A stretch of DNA of 64,000 bases from Saccharothrix luteola (GTDB taxonomy: Bacteria > Actinomycetota > Actinomycetes > Mycobacteriales > Pseudonocardiaceae): NCBI RefSeq assembly GCF_020859565.1, contig NZ_JAJHUO010000001.1:1-64000 (forward strand), written 5' to 3'. Under the pieces are notes generated by a model that saw only the letters and a program-made list of their open reading frames with translations, was not told the DNA's origin and did no database searches. Numbering within the stretch: position 1 is the stretch's first letter; each line of letters begins with the position of its first letter. Below, piece after piece: positions 54,396-62,882 of the stretch. The position numbers and the translations under genes were made by a program.

Positions 54396-56666
54396 TCACG
54401 GGCGCCGGTACGCGCCGGCGGCGAGGAGCTGTTCCTGGCCTGCTCGCGCCTCGGCGACCAGTTTCGCCACGGTCTCCGCCGTGACACCGAGGCCGAACGA
54501 CCGGAGCTTGTCCAGCGGGATGGACAGGAACATCCGGACCAGCTCGGGCGCGACCGACGATCGGGTGGCGCCCAGGGCCGTCTGCCCCAGGAGAGCGGCC
54601 AGCACTTCCCGCCCGGCCGGGTCGGCCCGCCACTCGGCGATGGTGGACTGCGCGGTGAGCGGCACCAGCACGCGGTCGCCGTCGCTGTGGACCGTGGCCT
54701 CCAACCGCACGTCCTGCGAGGAGGCGCCCACGCGCACCGCGTACTCACCGGCCGCCAAGGCCCAGCGCTGACCGCGCACGTCCCACGTCCGCAGGTCGGC
54801 GGCCGTCAACGGCAGCGTCACGGTCGTCGTCTCGCCGGGCCGGAGGTCGACCTTGGCGAAGCCGCGCAGCTCCGAGCGGGGCCGGGTGGGGTGTGGCTCG
54901 ACCACACCCGCGTACAGCTGGGCGACTTCCTGCCCGGCCCGCTGTCCGGTGTTCGCCACCGAGAACGTCACCTCCCACGCGTTCTCGGCCACCTCGGTCA
55001 CCTGCAGGTCGGAGTACTCGAACCGGGTGTAGGTGAGGCCGTGCCCGAACGGGAACGCGACCGGCCGGCCGAGCGTGTCGAAGTGCCGGTAGCCGACGAA
55101 GGCGCTTTCCCCGTAGACGGAGATGCCGTCGGCTCCGGGGAACGTGAGGTAGCTGGGGTGGTCGGACAGGCGCAGCGGGATGGTCTCGGCGAGCCGGCCA
55201 GACGGCGACCGGTCGCCGAGCAGGAGGTCCGCCGTCGCGGCGCCGGCCCCTTGGCCGAGCAACCAGCCCTCCAGCACCGCGTTGGCGTGGTGCTGCCACT
55301 GGGCCACCGAGACGACGCCGCCGTTCGACAGCACGACGACGACGCGCGGCGCGACGGCGGCGACCCGTTCCAGCAGGCCGACCTGATCGGCGGGCAGGTC
55401 GATCGTCGTGCGGTCGAAGCCCTCGGACTCGGCGTGCTCGGGCAGGCCCAGGAACACCACGGCGACCTGCGCGTCACGGGCTGCCTCGACCGCCGCGAGC
55501 ACCAACGCCTCGTCGGCGACGCCGTCCGCGGTGTACCCGGGCGCGAACCGGACCGCGCCCAGCCTCCTGGTCAGCGCGTCCAGCGCGGAGGACAGCTCGG
55601 TCGGGACGATGCGCGACGACCCGCCGCCCTGGAAACGCGGGGTGCGCGCGAGTTCGCCGATCACCGCGACGGTGTCCGGTGACGACGGGTCCAGCGGGAG
55701 CACGCCGTCGTTGGTGAGCAGCACGGCCGCTCGTGCGGCGGCTTCACGGGCCAACTCGGCGTTGTCCCGTCGGATCGCGGCCAGCTCCTCCTCGGTCGCA
55801 CGTGCTCGGGCAGCGCCGACGCGCTCCTCCAAGCGGCGCAGGCGGTCGACGACCGCGTCGAGCACCGACTCGTCCAGCTCGCCCCGCTCGACCGCGGCCA
55901 CGACCTCCGCGTCCGTGCCGGTCGGCGGCATCTCCAGGTCCAGACCGGCCCGCAGCGCGGCGACCCGGTCGTTCACCGCGCCCCAGTCGGACACGACGAC
56001 GCCGTCGAAACCCCACTCCTCGCGCAGCACGCGCGTGAGCAGCCACGGGTTCTCGCTCGCCGGGACGCCGTTGATCGAGTTGTAGGCGCTCATGACCACG
56101 GCCGGGCGTGCGATCCGCACCACGTGCTCGAACGGGCGGAGGTAGACCTCCCGCAGCGCCCGCTGGTCGACCTCCGCCGAGACCCGCATGCGGTCGGTCT
56201 CCTGGTTGTTGACCGCGAAGTGCTTGACGCACGCGCCGACGCCGCTGGACTGGACGCCCTCGACGTAGGCGGCGGCGAGCCGTCCCGTCAGGTGCGGGTC
56301 CTCGGACAGGTACTCGAAGTTGCGCCCGCCCAGCGGTGAGCGCTTGATGTTCATGCCGGGACCGAGGAGGACGTCCACCTCCAGCGCGGCGGCCTCACGG
56401 CCCAGCGCCTCGCCCACGCGGCGCACCAGCTCGGGGTCCCACGTGGAACCGAGGGCCACCGCGGGCGGGAAGCACGTCGCCGGGACGCTGGTCCCGATCC
56501 CGAGCGCGTCGCCGCCCTCACCTTGGCGGCGCACGCCGTGAGGCCCGTCGGCGAGCAGGAACGAGCGCACGAGGCCGGGTGCCCCGGTCGAGTGCCAGGT
56601 GTCGCTGCCCGAGGTGAGCGATGCCTTGAGCGCGAGCGGAGCGCGCTCGGCCTCGTGGTCGGCCAT
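54396..56666 (-). CDS. GH3 beta-glycosidase with C-terminal Fn3-like domain
   Basis: The 756-residue protein starts at an ATG with AGGAG upstream and has no signal peptide, so acts inside the cell. The GH3 N-terminal barrel contains DVLLGPGMNIKRSPLGGRNF, KHFAVNNQETDRM and the nucleophile Asp in GVVVSDWGAVND. The alpha/beta sandwich shows AAVLLTNDGVLPL with the usual acid/base region, and the Fn3-like domain follows (AGQEVAQLYAG, SELRGFAKVDL). GDRSPSGRLAETIP is characteristic of beta-glucosidases and xylosidases. First structural gene after tetR in the leftward operon. Confidence 0.93.
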   Translation of the reverse strand: MADHEAERAPLALKASLTSGSDTWHSTGAPGLVRSFLLADGPHGVRRQGEGGDALGIGTSVPATCFPPAVALGSTWDPELVRRVGEALGREAAALEVDVLLGPGMNIKRSPLGGRNFEYLSEDPHLTGRLAAAYVEGVQSSGVGACVKHFAVNNQETDRMRVSAEVDQRALREVYLRPFEHVVRIARPAVVMSAYNSINGVPASENPWLLTRVLREEWGFDGVVVSDWGAVNDRVAALRAGLDLEMPPTGTDAEVVAAVERGELDESVLDAVVDRLRRLEERVGAARARATEEELAAIRRDNAELAREAAARAAVLLTNDGVLPLDPSSPDTVAVIGELARTPRFQGGGSSRIVPTELSSALDALTRRLGAVRFAPGYTADGVADEALVLAAVEAARDAQVAVVFLGLPEHAESEGFDRTTIDLPADQVGLLERVAAVAPRVVVVLSNGGVVSVAQWQHHANAVLEGWLLGQGAGAATADLLLGDRSPSGRLAETIPLRLSDHPSYLTFPGADGISVYGESAFVGYRHFDTLGRPVAFPFGHGLTYTRFEYSDLQVTEVAENAWEVTFSVANTGQRAGQEVAQLYAGVVEPHPTRPRSELRGFAKVDLRPGETTTVTLPLTAADLRTWDVRGQRWALAAGEYAVRVGASSQDVRLEATVHSDGDRVLVPLTAQSTIAEWRADPAGREVLAALLGQTALGATRSSVAPELVRMFLSIPLDKLRSFGLGVTAETVAKLVAEARAGQEQLLAAGAYRRP

Positions 56667-56722
56667 TGTGGACGGTCTCCTCATCGATGAGCGTGACGGG
56701 GCGGCGCTTCGGCGTCCGAGGG

Positions 56723-57358
56723 TCAGCCCGATTTCCAGCGGGTCGTGTCGATGCCGAGCAGGGTGAGGAAGTCGAGCAGGCGACCGCGCATGTCGATCGC
56801 GTCCGGGGCGAGCAGCCACTGCGTCTGCAGCCCGTCGAGGAGCGCGAGGAGCTGCTGCGCCGCCGCTTCGGGGTCGAGTCGGCCGTCCGACACCTCGCCG
56901 AGGATGTTCGCGAAGTGCTCGCGGAGGATCTCGTAACGGCGCAGGAAGTACCGGTGCGCCGGGTGGTCGGGATCGCTGGCCTCGTTGGAGAGCTTGGCGT
57001 ACAGCGCCACGAGACCGGGCGTCATGGCGTTGCGCTCGACGATGTGGACCAGCTGGTCGAGGTGGTCCCACGCGTCGAGGTGCTCGTCGAACAGGACGTC
57101 GGCGTCGATCTGGTCGCGTCGTTCGAGCACCCGCATGAGCAACTCGTCCTTCCCGCCCGGGAAGTGGTGCAGGGCGCCGGCGTGGGTCAGCCCGGACGCG
57201 GCGGCGATGTCCCGCAGCGACACCGCGAGGTAACCGGACTTCGCGAACAGCTCCGCCGCGGCGTCGGTGATCCGCTCCTTGGTGCGGTCGCCCTTCGTGT
57301 ACCGCTTGGCGGGGATCGGCGAGCCGCTCTTCACGCGGTCGGGTCCTGCACTCGCCAT
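56723..57358 (-). CDS. TetR-family repressor of the glycosidase/ABC locus
   Basis: The 211-residue protein starts at an ATG with GAGGAG. The N-terminal TetR HTH is TKERITDAAAELFAKSGYLA with SLRDIAAASGLTHAGALHHF. A helical ligand-binding domain follows and ends in LLDFLTLLGID. Located between the leftward glycosidase genes and the rightward transport genes, 74 bp from the 20-bp palindrome. It most likely represses both directions and is released by a sugar derivative. Confidence 0.9.
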   Translation of the reverse strand: MASAGPDRVKSGSPIPAKRYTKGDRTKERITDAAAELFAKSGYLAVSLRDIAAASGLTHAGALHHFPGGKDELLMRVLERRDQIDADVLFDEHLDAWDHLDQLVHIVERNAMTPGLVALYAKLSNEASDPDHPAHRYFLRRYEILREHFANILGEVSDGRLDPEAAAQQLLALLDGLQTQWLLAPDAIDMRGRLLDFLTLLGIDTTRWKSG

Positions 57359-57431
57359 CGTGTCTCCTCGCGGCGTTATCGAAGTGGTCTGGACATCGAG
57401 CCCGCCGATGTGCCTACCATGTGACCCGTAA

Positions 57432-57451
57432 AACTTACCACATGGTGAGTT
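57432..57451. promoter_or_regulatory. 20-bp palindrome, likely TetR operator
   Basis: AACTTACCACATGGTGAGTT agrees with its own reverse complement at 16 of 20 positions (core ACCA..TGGT, flanks AACT..AGTT). It also overlaps an 8-bp inverted repeat ACCATGTG/CACATGGT with arms at 57416 and 57439. It lies 66 bp before the binding-protein start and 73 bp before the tetR start, in the only divergent promoter of the locus. Confidence 0.7.
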
Positions 57452-57517
57452 CTAGGTCGGTCTGATCCGACCCGGTACGCGGGCGACGAAGCCCGGCACG
57501 CAGAACAGGAGTTGCCC

Positions 57518-59056
57518 ATGAGGATCCGCAGGTTTCCGACCGTCGGGACGGCGGGCGCGGTGGCGGTCGCCCTGGCGCTGACCGGGTGCTCCGGAGCGGG
57601 CGGCGGGGTCGCGGGCCAGAGCGACCCGACGCTCGACATCGCCACGATGACCATCCCGCAGAGCCTCGACCCGGTCACCGCGATCGGCGGGGCGCTGCCC
57701 TTCTTCCAGGCCACCTACGACTCGCTGCTCAAGCGCGAGCCCGACGGCGCGTACAGCCCGATGCTCGCCACGTCGTGGACGTGGGACGAGACCCGCACGA
57801 AGCTGTCGCTGACGTTGCGCGACGACGTGAAGTTCGACGACGGCTCGGTGTTCGACGCCGCGGCGGTCAAGGCGAACCTGGATCGCTTCAAGGCGAGCAC
57901 GGGCGCGAACGCGAAGTGGTTCTCCGGCCTCAAGCAGGTCGAGGTCGTCGACGCGACGCACGTCGTGCTGCACCTGGACGCCCCGGACCCCGCCTACCTG
58001 CACTACCTGTCCGACGCGGCGGGCCTCATGGCCAACCCGGCCGCGTTCGCGGACGCGGAGAAGCTCAAGACCACCCCCGACGGCACGGGACCGTACGAAT
58101 TGGACAGCGCACAGACCGTCATCGGGACGAAGTGGGTCTACCGCCGCACCGGGAGCTACTGGGGCGAGCGCCTGCCGTTCGACGGCGTCACGATGACCGC
58201 GTTCGACAACGAGACCGCCATCGTCAACGGCCTCAAGACCGGACAGGTCGACACGGCCGTCATCCAGGACGCCAACCAGCAGTCGAGCCTCGACGGCGCG
58301 GTCGGCCTCACCACCACCCCGGTGGACTTCGACTACCAGGGCATCCTGCTGTTCGACCGCGCGGGCAAGCTCACCCCCGAACTCGCCGACGTGCGGGTGC
58401 GGCAGGCGCTCAACCACGCGATCGACCGCAAGACCATGCTCGAGCAGATCCGCCGGGGCAAGGGCGCGATCACCAGCCAGGTCTTCGGCACCGACACCGC
58501 CGGGTACCAGGAAGAGCTGGACTCCCACTACGCCCACGACCCTGAGACGGCCAAGCGGCTCCTGGCGGAGGCCGGGCACGCCGACGGCTTCGAGTTGAAG
58601 ATGCCGCGGATGAGCTCCATCGTCACGGAGGCCATCGCCTCCTCCCTGCAGTCCGACCTCGCCGACGTGGGCATCACCCTCACGTGGGTGGCCGTCGACC
58701 AGGGCGACGCGTTGCGCCGGATCTTCTCCGACCGCGAGTTCTCCGGGTTCGTGATGAACCTCGGCCAGTCCGCCAACGACTGGCTGGTCATCAAGGACCT
58801 CGTGCTGCCGGGTACGTTCAACCTGTTCGGCTACACCGACGACACGGTCAAGGCGCTGGTGCCGAAGATCCAGGCCGCGGCGGCCGGTGAGGCCGAGGAC
58901 GACGCGCGCGCCCTCAACCGCCACCTCGTGGAGAACGCGTGGTTCGTCCCGTTCTACCGGATGTCCTACGCGCTGGTCACCGACAGCGGCGTCACAGCGC
59001 TGCCCCAGTCCGGCATGGCCGTCCCCTCGCTGTACAACTACAAGCCGGCCGGCTGA
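57518..59056 (+). CDS. ABC importer substrate-binding lipoprotein, family 5 (peptide/oligosaccharide type)
   Basis: The ATG at 57518 has AGGAG 6 bases upstream. The 512-residue precursor has a lipoprotein signal (VAVALALTGCSGAGGG, lipobox LTGC) and a full SBP_bac_5 domain: TMTIPQSLDPVTAIGGALPF opening, LTLRDDVKFDDGSVFDAAAV and DPETAKRLLAEAGHADGFEL. In this class the pocket binds peptides, or oligosaccharides in some glycosidase loci. The cotranscribed GH20 gene and nearby GH1/GH3 favour a beta-linked oligosaccharide. First gene of a tight operon of at least five genes. Confidence 0.92.
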   Translation: MRIRRFPTVGTAGAVAVALALTGCSGAGGGVAGQSDPTLDIATMTIPQSLDPVTAIGGALPFFQATYDSLLKREPDGAYSPMLATSWTWDETRTKLSLTLRDDVKFDDGSVFDAAAVKANLDRFKASTGANAKWFSGLKQVEVVDATHVVLHLDAPDPAYLHYLSDAAGLMANPAAFADAEKLKTTPDGTGPYELDSAQTVIGTKWVYRRTGSYWGERLPFDGVTMTAFDNETAIVNGLKTGQVDTAVIQDANQQSSLDGAVGLTTTPVDFDYQGILLFDRAGKLTPELADVRVRQALNHAIDRKTMLEQIRRGKGAITSQVFGTDTAGYQEELDSHYAHDPETAKRLLAEAGHADGFELKMPRMSSIVTEAIASSLQSDLADVGITLTWVAVDQGDALRRIFSDREFSGFVMNLGQSANDWLVIKDLVLPGTFNLFGYTDDTVKALVPKIQAAAAGEAEDDARALNRHLVENAWFVPFYRMSYALVTDSGVTALPQSGMAVPSLYNYKPAG

Positions 59057-59060
59057 CACC

Positions 59061-60002
59061 ATGCCGGGGTTCGTGCTCCGCCGCCTGGCCGCGGGTGTCT
59101 TCCTGCTCTTCGTCATCTCCTTCGTCTCGTTCGTGCTGCTGTCGGTGCCGAACCTCGACGTGGCGCGGCAGCTCGTCGGTCAGGCCGCGCCGCAGGACGT
59201 CGTGGACGCCAAGAGCGCGGCGCTCGGCCTGGACCGGCCGGTCCTGGCCCGTTACGCGGACTGGCTGGGCGACGCGGTGACCGGCGACCTGGGCACCTCG
59301 TGGTTCACCAGCGAGAACGTGCTGACCGCCATCGGCCACCGGCTGCCGGTGACGCTGAGCCTGATGCTCGGCGTCACCCTGGTCACCGCCGTGCTCGCCT
59401 TCCTCTTCGGGGTGTGGGCGGGTGTCCGGCGCGGCGCCGTGGACCGGTTCGTGCAGGTGCTGGGCGTGGTCGGGTACGCCCTGCCGGGCTTCCTGGTCAC
59501 CCTCGTCATCGTGCTGGTGTTCGCCGTGCAACTGCGGTGGTTCCCGGCGATCGGCTACATCCCGCTGACGACGTCCGTCCCGGGGTGGCTGTCCACGGTC
59601 GCCCTGCCGATCCTGTCGCTGTCCGTCGCGTCGGTGGCCGGTGTCTCGCAGCAGGTTCGCGGCTCGGTCATCGACGTGCTGCGACAGGACTACGTCCGAA
59701 CGCTGCGCGCCCGCGGTCTGCCGCCCTGGCGCGTGCTGTTCCGGCACGTGCTGCGCAACGCCTCCGCGCCGGCGCTCACCGTGCTCGGCATGCAGTTCGT
59801 CGGGCTGCTCGGCGGGGCGGTGCTGGTCGAGCAGATCTTCGGCCTGCCCGGCATCGGGTCCATGACCGTCACCTACACCACGCGCGGCGACACGCCGATC
59901 ATCATGGGCCTGGTCATGACGACGGTCGTCTGCGTCGTCGTGATCAACCTGGTGGTGGACGTGCTCGTCGGGTGGCTCAACCCGAAGGCGAGGACCGCAT
60001 GA
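59061..60002 (+). CDS. ABC importer permease (DppB type)
   Basis: The 313-residue integral membrane protein starts 4 bp after the binding-protein stop, with an extended DppB-type N-terminal helix (VLRRLAAGVFLLFVISFVSF) and five further helices. The EAA loop is DYVRTLRARGLPPWRVLFRH and the closing segment EQIFGLPGIGSM is typical. It overlaps the next gene by 4 bp (ATGA). Confidence 0.93.
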   Translation: MPGFVLRRLAAGVFLLFVISFVSFVLLSVPNLDVARQLVGQAAPQDVVDAKSAALGLDRPVLARYADWLGDAVTGDLGTSWFTSENVLTAIGHRLPVTLSLMLGVTLVTAVLAFLFGVWAGVRRGAVDRFVQVLGVVGYALPGFLVTLVIVLVFAVQLRWFPAIGYIPLTTSVPGWLSTVALPILSLSVASVAGVSQQVRGSVIDVLRQDYVRTLRARGLPPWRVLFRHVLRNASAPALTVLGMQFVGLLGGAVLVEQIFGLPGIGSMTVTYTTRGDTPIIMGLVMTTVVCVVVINLVVDVLVGWLNPKARTA

Positions 60003-61786
60003 GCGAGGCGTTCACGACCGGCGGCCCGGTGCCCGCCGACGCGTCCGGGCGCCGTCGCGGCACGGCGGCACGGCGGTTCCTGCGCAACCCGCAGGCCATG
60101 ACCTCGGCGGTCCTGCTGGCGCTGATCGTCGGCGCTGTGCTGCTGGCGCCGGTGCTGGCCGGCCACCAGCCCGGCGCGGCCGAGCTGAGCAAGGCGTTCG
60201 CCGGACCCGAACCCGGTCACCCGCTCGGGTTCGACTCGGCGGGCCGCGACGTCTGGTCGCGCCTGCTGCACGGCGGCGGCAACAGCCTCGGTGGCGCGCT
60301 CATCGCCCTCGCGGTCGCCCTGGCCCTGGGTGTTCCCGGCGGTCTGGTCGCGGGCTACTACGGCAAGTGGTTCGACTCCCTCGCGACCTGGACGAGCAAC
60401 TTCGTGATGGCACTGCCGGCCATGATCGTGCTGCTCGCGTCCCGGGCCATCCTCGGTCCTACCGTGCCGGTCCTCATGGTGGTCCTCGGCGCGCTCGTCG
60501 CCCCGAGCTTCTTCCGGCTCGTGCGCGGCATCGTGACCACCGTGCGCCGCGAGCTCTACGTGGACGCCGCACGCGTGTCCGGCCTGCGGGATCGCCGGAT
60601 CATCGCGCGGCACGTCCTCATCGTGGTCCGCGCGCCGATCATCATCCAGGTCGCCCTCGTCGCGGGCATCGCCATCGGCCTGCAGGCCGGCCTGGAGTTC
60701 TTGGGCATCGGCAGCGGTGACGCGCCGACCTGGGGCGCGATGCTCAACGAGGCGTTCCAGAACATCCAGCGCGACCCCCTGCTGATGCTGTGGCCGGGGC
60801 TGGCGCTCGGGCTCACCAGCGGCGCACTCGTGCTGCTGGCGAGCGCGCTCCGCGACGTCCTGGAGGATCGGGGCGTCACGCCCCCGAACCCGCGGTCGGC
60901 CCGGCGCGCCAAGGTCGCCGAACCGACCACGGTGGACACCGCGGGCGAACGGGCGTCGTTGCTCTCCGTGCGCGACCTCGCGGTGTCCTACGGCCATGGC
61001 GAGACCGCCGTCGAAGTGGTGCACGGGGTGGACCTCGACGTCGCCGAGGGTGAGATCGTCGGCCTCGTCGGCCAGTCCGGATCCGGCAAGTCGCAGACCG
61101 CGTTCTCCGTCCTGGACATCCTGCCCGAGGGGGGCCGGGTCACGCGGGGCAGCATCCTGGTCGCCGCAACGGAGGTCGTCGGTCTCCCGGAGAAGAAGTA
61201 CCGCGCCCTGCGGGGCAACGTCATCGCGTACGTGCCGCAGGAGCCGATGAGCAACCTCGACCCCGCGTTCACCGTCGGCAGCCAACTCGTGGAACCGATC
61301 CGGGTGCGCCTCGGCCTGTCCCGCAAGGCCGCGACCGAGCGGGCGCTCGAACTGCTGCGCCAGGTGGAGATCGCCGATCCCCGGCGCGTCTTCGCCGCCC
61401 ACCCTCACGAGATCTCCGGTGGCATGGCCCAGCGCGTGCTCATCGCGGGTGCGATGAGCTGCGATCCGAAACTGCTCGTCGCCGACGAGCCGACCACGGC
61501 GCTCGACGTGACCGTGCAGGCCGAGGTGCTCGACCTCCTGCGCCGTCTACAAGCCGAACGGGGCATGGGTGTGCTGCTGGTGACGCACAACCTCGGCGTC
61601 GTCGCCGACCTCTGCGACCGCGTCGCCGTGATGAACGCCGGTCGCATCGTCGAGACCGGGACCACCGAGCAGGTCCTCAAGCACCCGCGTGACCCGTACA
61701 CGCGAACCCTGGTCGAGGCCGTGCTCGACGACGTCCCCGCGCGGCCCGCCTGGGTCGCGCCGCGAACCGCGGAGGTGCCGGCATGA
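59999..61786 (+). CDS. Fused permease-ATPase of the family-5 ABC importer (DppC-DppD fusion)
   Basis: One 595-residue frame without interruption joins two proteins that are usually separate. Residues 1-285 are a DppC-type permease (SAGRDVWSRLLHGGGNSLGG, EAA-loop region RELYVDAARVSGLRDRRIIA, LGIGSGDAPTWGAMLNE). After a short linker, residues about 315-590 are a DppD-type ATPase with Walker A VGQSGSGKSQTAF, Q-loop YVPQEPMSNLDP, signature ISGGMAQRV, Walker B LLVADEPTTALD and H-loop LLVTHNLGVVAD. Both halves look functional. The junction is around residues 285-310 (60850-60930). This fusion is known in some actinobacterial importers but is less common than separate genes. Confidence 0.92.
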   Translation: MSEAFTTGGPVPADASGRRRGTAARRFLRNPQAMTSAVLLALIVGAVLLAPVLAGHQPGAAELSKAFAGPEPGHPLGFDSAGRDVWSRLLHGGGNSLGGALIALAVALALGVPGGLVAGYYGKWFDSLATWTSNFVMALPAMIVLLASRAILGPTVPVLMVVLGALVAPSFFRLVRGIVTTVRRELYVDAARVSGLRDRRIIARHVLIVVRAPIIIQVALVAGIAIGLQAGLEFLGIGSGDAPTWGAMLNEAFQNIQRDPLLMLWPGLALGLTSGALVLLASALRDVLEDRGVTPPNPRSARRAKVAEPTTVDTAGERASLLSVRDLAVSYGHGETAVEVVHGVDLDVAEGEIVGLVGQSGSGKSQTAFSVLDILPEGGRVTRGSILVAATEVVGLPEKKYRALRGNVIAYVPQEPMSNLDPAFTVGSQLVEPIRVRLGLSRKAATERALELLRQVEIADPRRVFAAHPHEISGGMAQRVLIAGAMSCDPKLLVADEPTTALDVTVQAEVLDLLRRLQAERGMGVLLVTHNLGVVADLCDRVAVMNAGRIVETGTTEQVLKHPRDPYTRTLVEAVLDDVPARPAWVAPRTAEVPA

Positions 61787-62646
61787 GCGGCAGCGCGTTG
61801 TCCGATCCACCGCCCGCGCCGGTCCTCGCCATCCGCGACCTGCACGTGTCGTTCCCGGGAAAGGGGTGGCGCGCACCGCGCGTGGACGTCCTGCACGGCG
61901 TGTCGCTCGACATCCGGCCCGGTGAGACGGTGGGCCTGGTCGGCGAGTCCGGCTCCGGCAAGACCACGATCGGGCGGGCCGTCCTCGGGCTCGTGCCGGT
62001 GCGCAGCGGGGCGGTGGAGTTCCGCGGCGAGCGCATCGAGCACGCCTCCGCCCGACGGCGCCGCCTGCTCAGCCGCCACCTGCAGGTGGTGTTCCAGGAC
62101 CCGTACGCGTCCCTCAACCCGTCCATCCCGGTCGGGGACACGCTCGCCGAGCCGCTGCACGCGCAGGGCACGCCGGGGCGGGAGGCCCGCCGGCAGGTGG
62201 TCGACCTGCTGGATCGCGTCGCCCTGCCCGGCGACGCCGCCCACCGGCTGCCGCGCGAGTTCTCCGGAGGGCAACGGCAGCGCATCGCGATCGCGCGGGC
62301 GCTCGCGATCGGCCCCGAGCTGGTCGTGTGCGACGAGCCGGTGTCCGCGTTGGACCTCACCACCCAACGCACCGTGCTGGACCTCTTGCTGGAGATCCAG
62401 GAGCAGACCGGCGTCGCGTACCTGTTCGTCTCGCACGACCTGTCCGTGGTGCGGTACATGAGCCACCGGGTGAACGTGATCCACCGCGGTCGCATCGTCG
62501 AGTCCGGTGGCGCCGAGCAGGTCACCACCGCGCCCCGCCACCCGTACACGCAGCGCCTCCTGCTGTCCGCCCCCGTCGCCGACCCCACCGCCCAGCGGGC
62601 CCGGCGGACGGCGTTGGCCCAACGCCGAGCCGAGGAGTCCCGATGA
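61783..62646 (+). CDS. ABC importer ATPase (DppF/OppF type)
   Basis: The 287-residue protein overlaps the preceding gene by ATGA. It shows Walker A GESGSGKTTIGRAV, Q-loop FQDPYASLNPSIP, signature FSGGQRQRI, Walker B LVVCDEPVSALD and H-loop LFVSHDLSVVRY, followed by the OppF-like C-terminal extension (HPYTQRLLLSAPVADPT). It pairs with the fused ATPase domain. Its stop overlaps an in-frame ATG at 62643, but the sequence after that is IS debris. Confidence 0.93.
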   Translation: MSGSALSDPPPAPVLAIRDLHVSFPGKGWRAPRVDVLHGVSLDIRPGETVGLVGESGSGKTTIGRAVLGLVPVRSGAVEFRGERIEHASARRRRLLSRHLQVVFQDPYASLNPSIPVGDTLAEPLHAQGTPGREARRQVVDLLDRVALPGDAAHRLPREFSGGQRQRIAIARALAIGPELVVCDEPVSALDLTTQRTVLDLLLEIQEQTGVAYLFVSHDLSVVRYMSHRVNVIHRGRIVESGGAEQVTTAPRHPYTQRLLLSAPVADPTAQRARRTALAQRRAEESR

Positions 62647-62659
62647 CGACGGCGAGCCG

Positions 62660-62830
62660 CCTGGCGTTCGGGTCGGCGCCGGTTGCCTCTGCTGTGCCCG
62701 CAGTCGTGGGGCGCCGGTACCAGTCCGGCGGCCGCGGCGAGGTGGCCGTCATCGGCGAAGGCGGCCAGGTCGCCGGAGTCGATGCCGAAGAGCCGGACGG
62801 CCACTGCTCGGGAGCCACCGAGCACAGGAC
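62660..62830 (-). pseudogene. Possible IS110-type transposase remnant
   Basis: One minus-strand frame reads LFGIDSGDLAAFADDGHLAA with AAGLVPAPHD and then SRGNRRRPERQ, matching the C-terminal Transposase_20 region of IS110 elements (usually F-x-x-A-x-x-L-A-A-x-A-G-L-x-P). The piece lies between the last ABC gene and the GH20 gene. No other part of the element is present. Confidence 0.45.
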
Positions 62831-62882
62831 ATCATCAGCCACGTCCGGCTCTCCTCGGCCGCATGAAGCTTACGGAGACCCC

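Noticed and set aside
53096..54748. Upstream extension of the S15/CocE-type hydrolase frame across the GH1 gene
   Set aside because: Antiphase to a GH1 gene with intact motifs; the signal peptide and ribosome-binding site fix the start at 53095.
62643..62882. ATG overlapping the last ABC gene as start of the GH20 gene
   Set aside because: The 80 codons between it and 62883 show no GH20 similarity and match an IS110 fragment on the other strand; a better ribosome-binding site precedes 62883.
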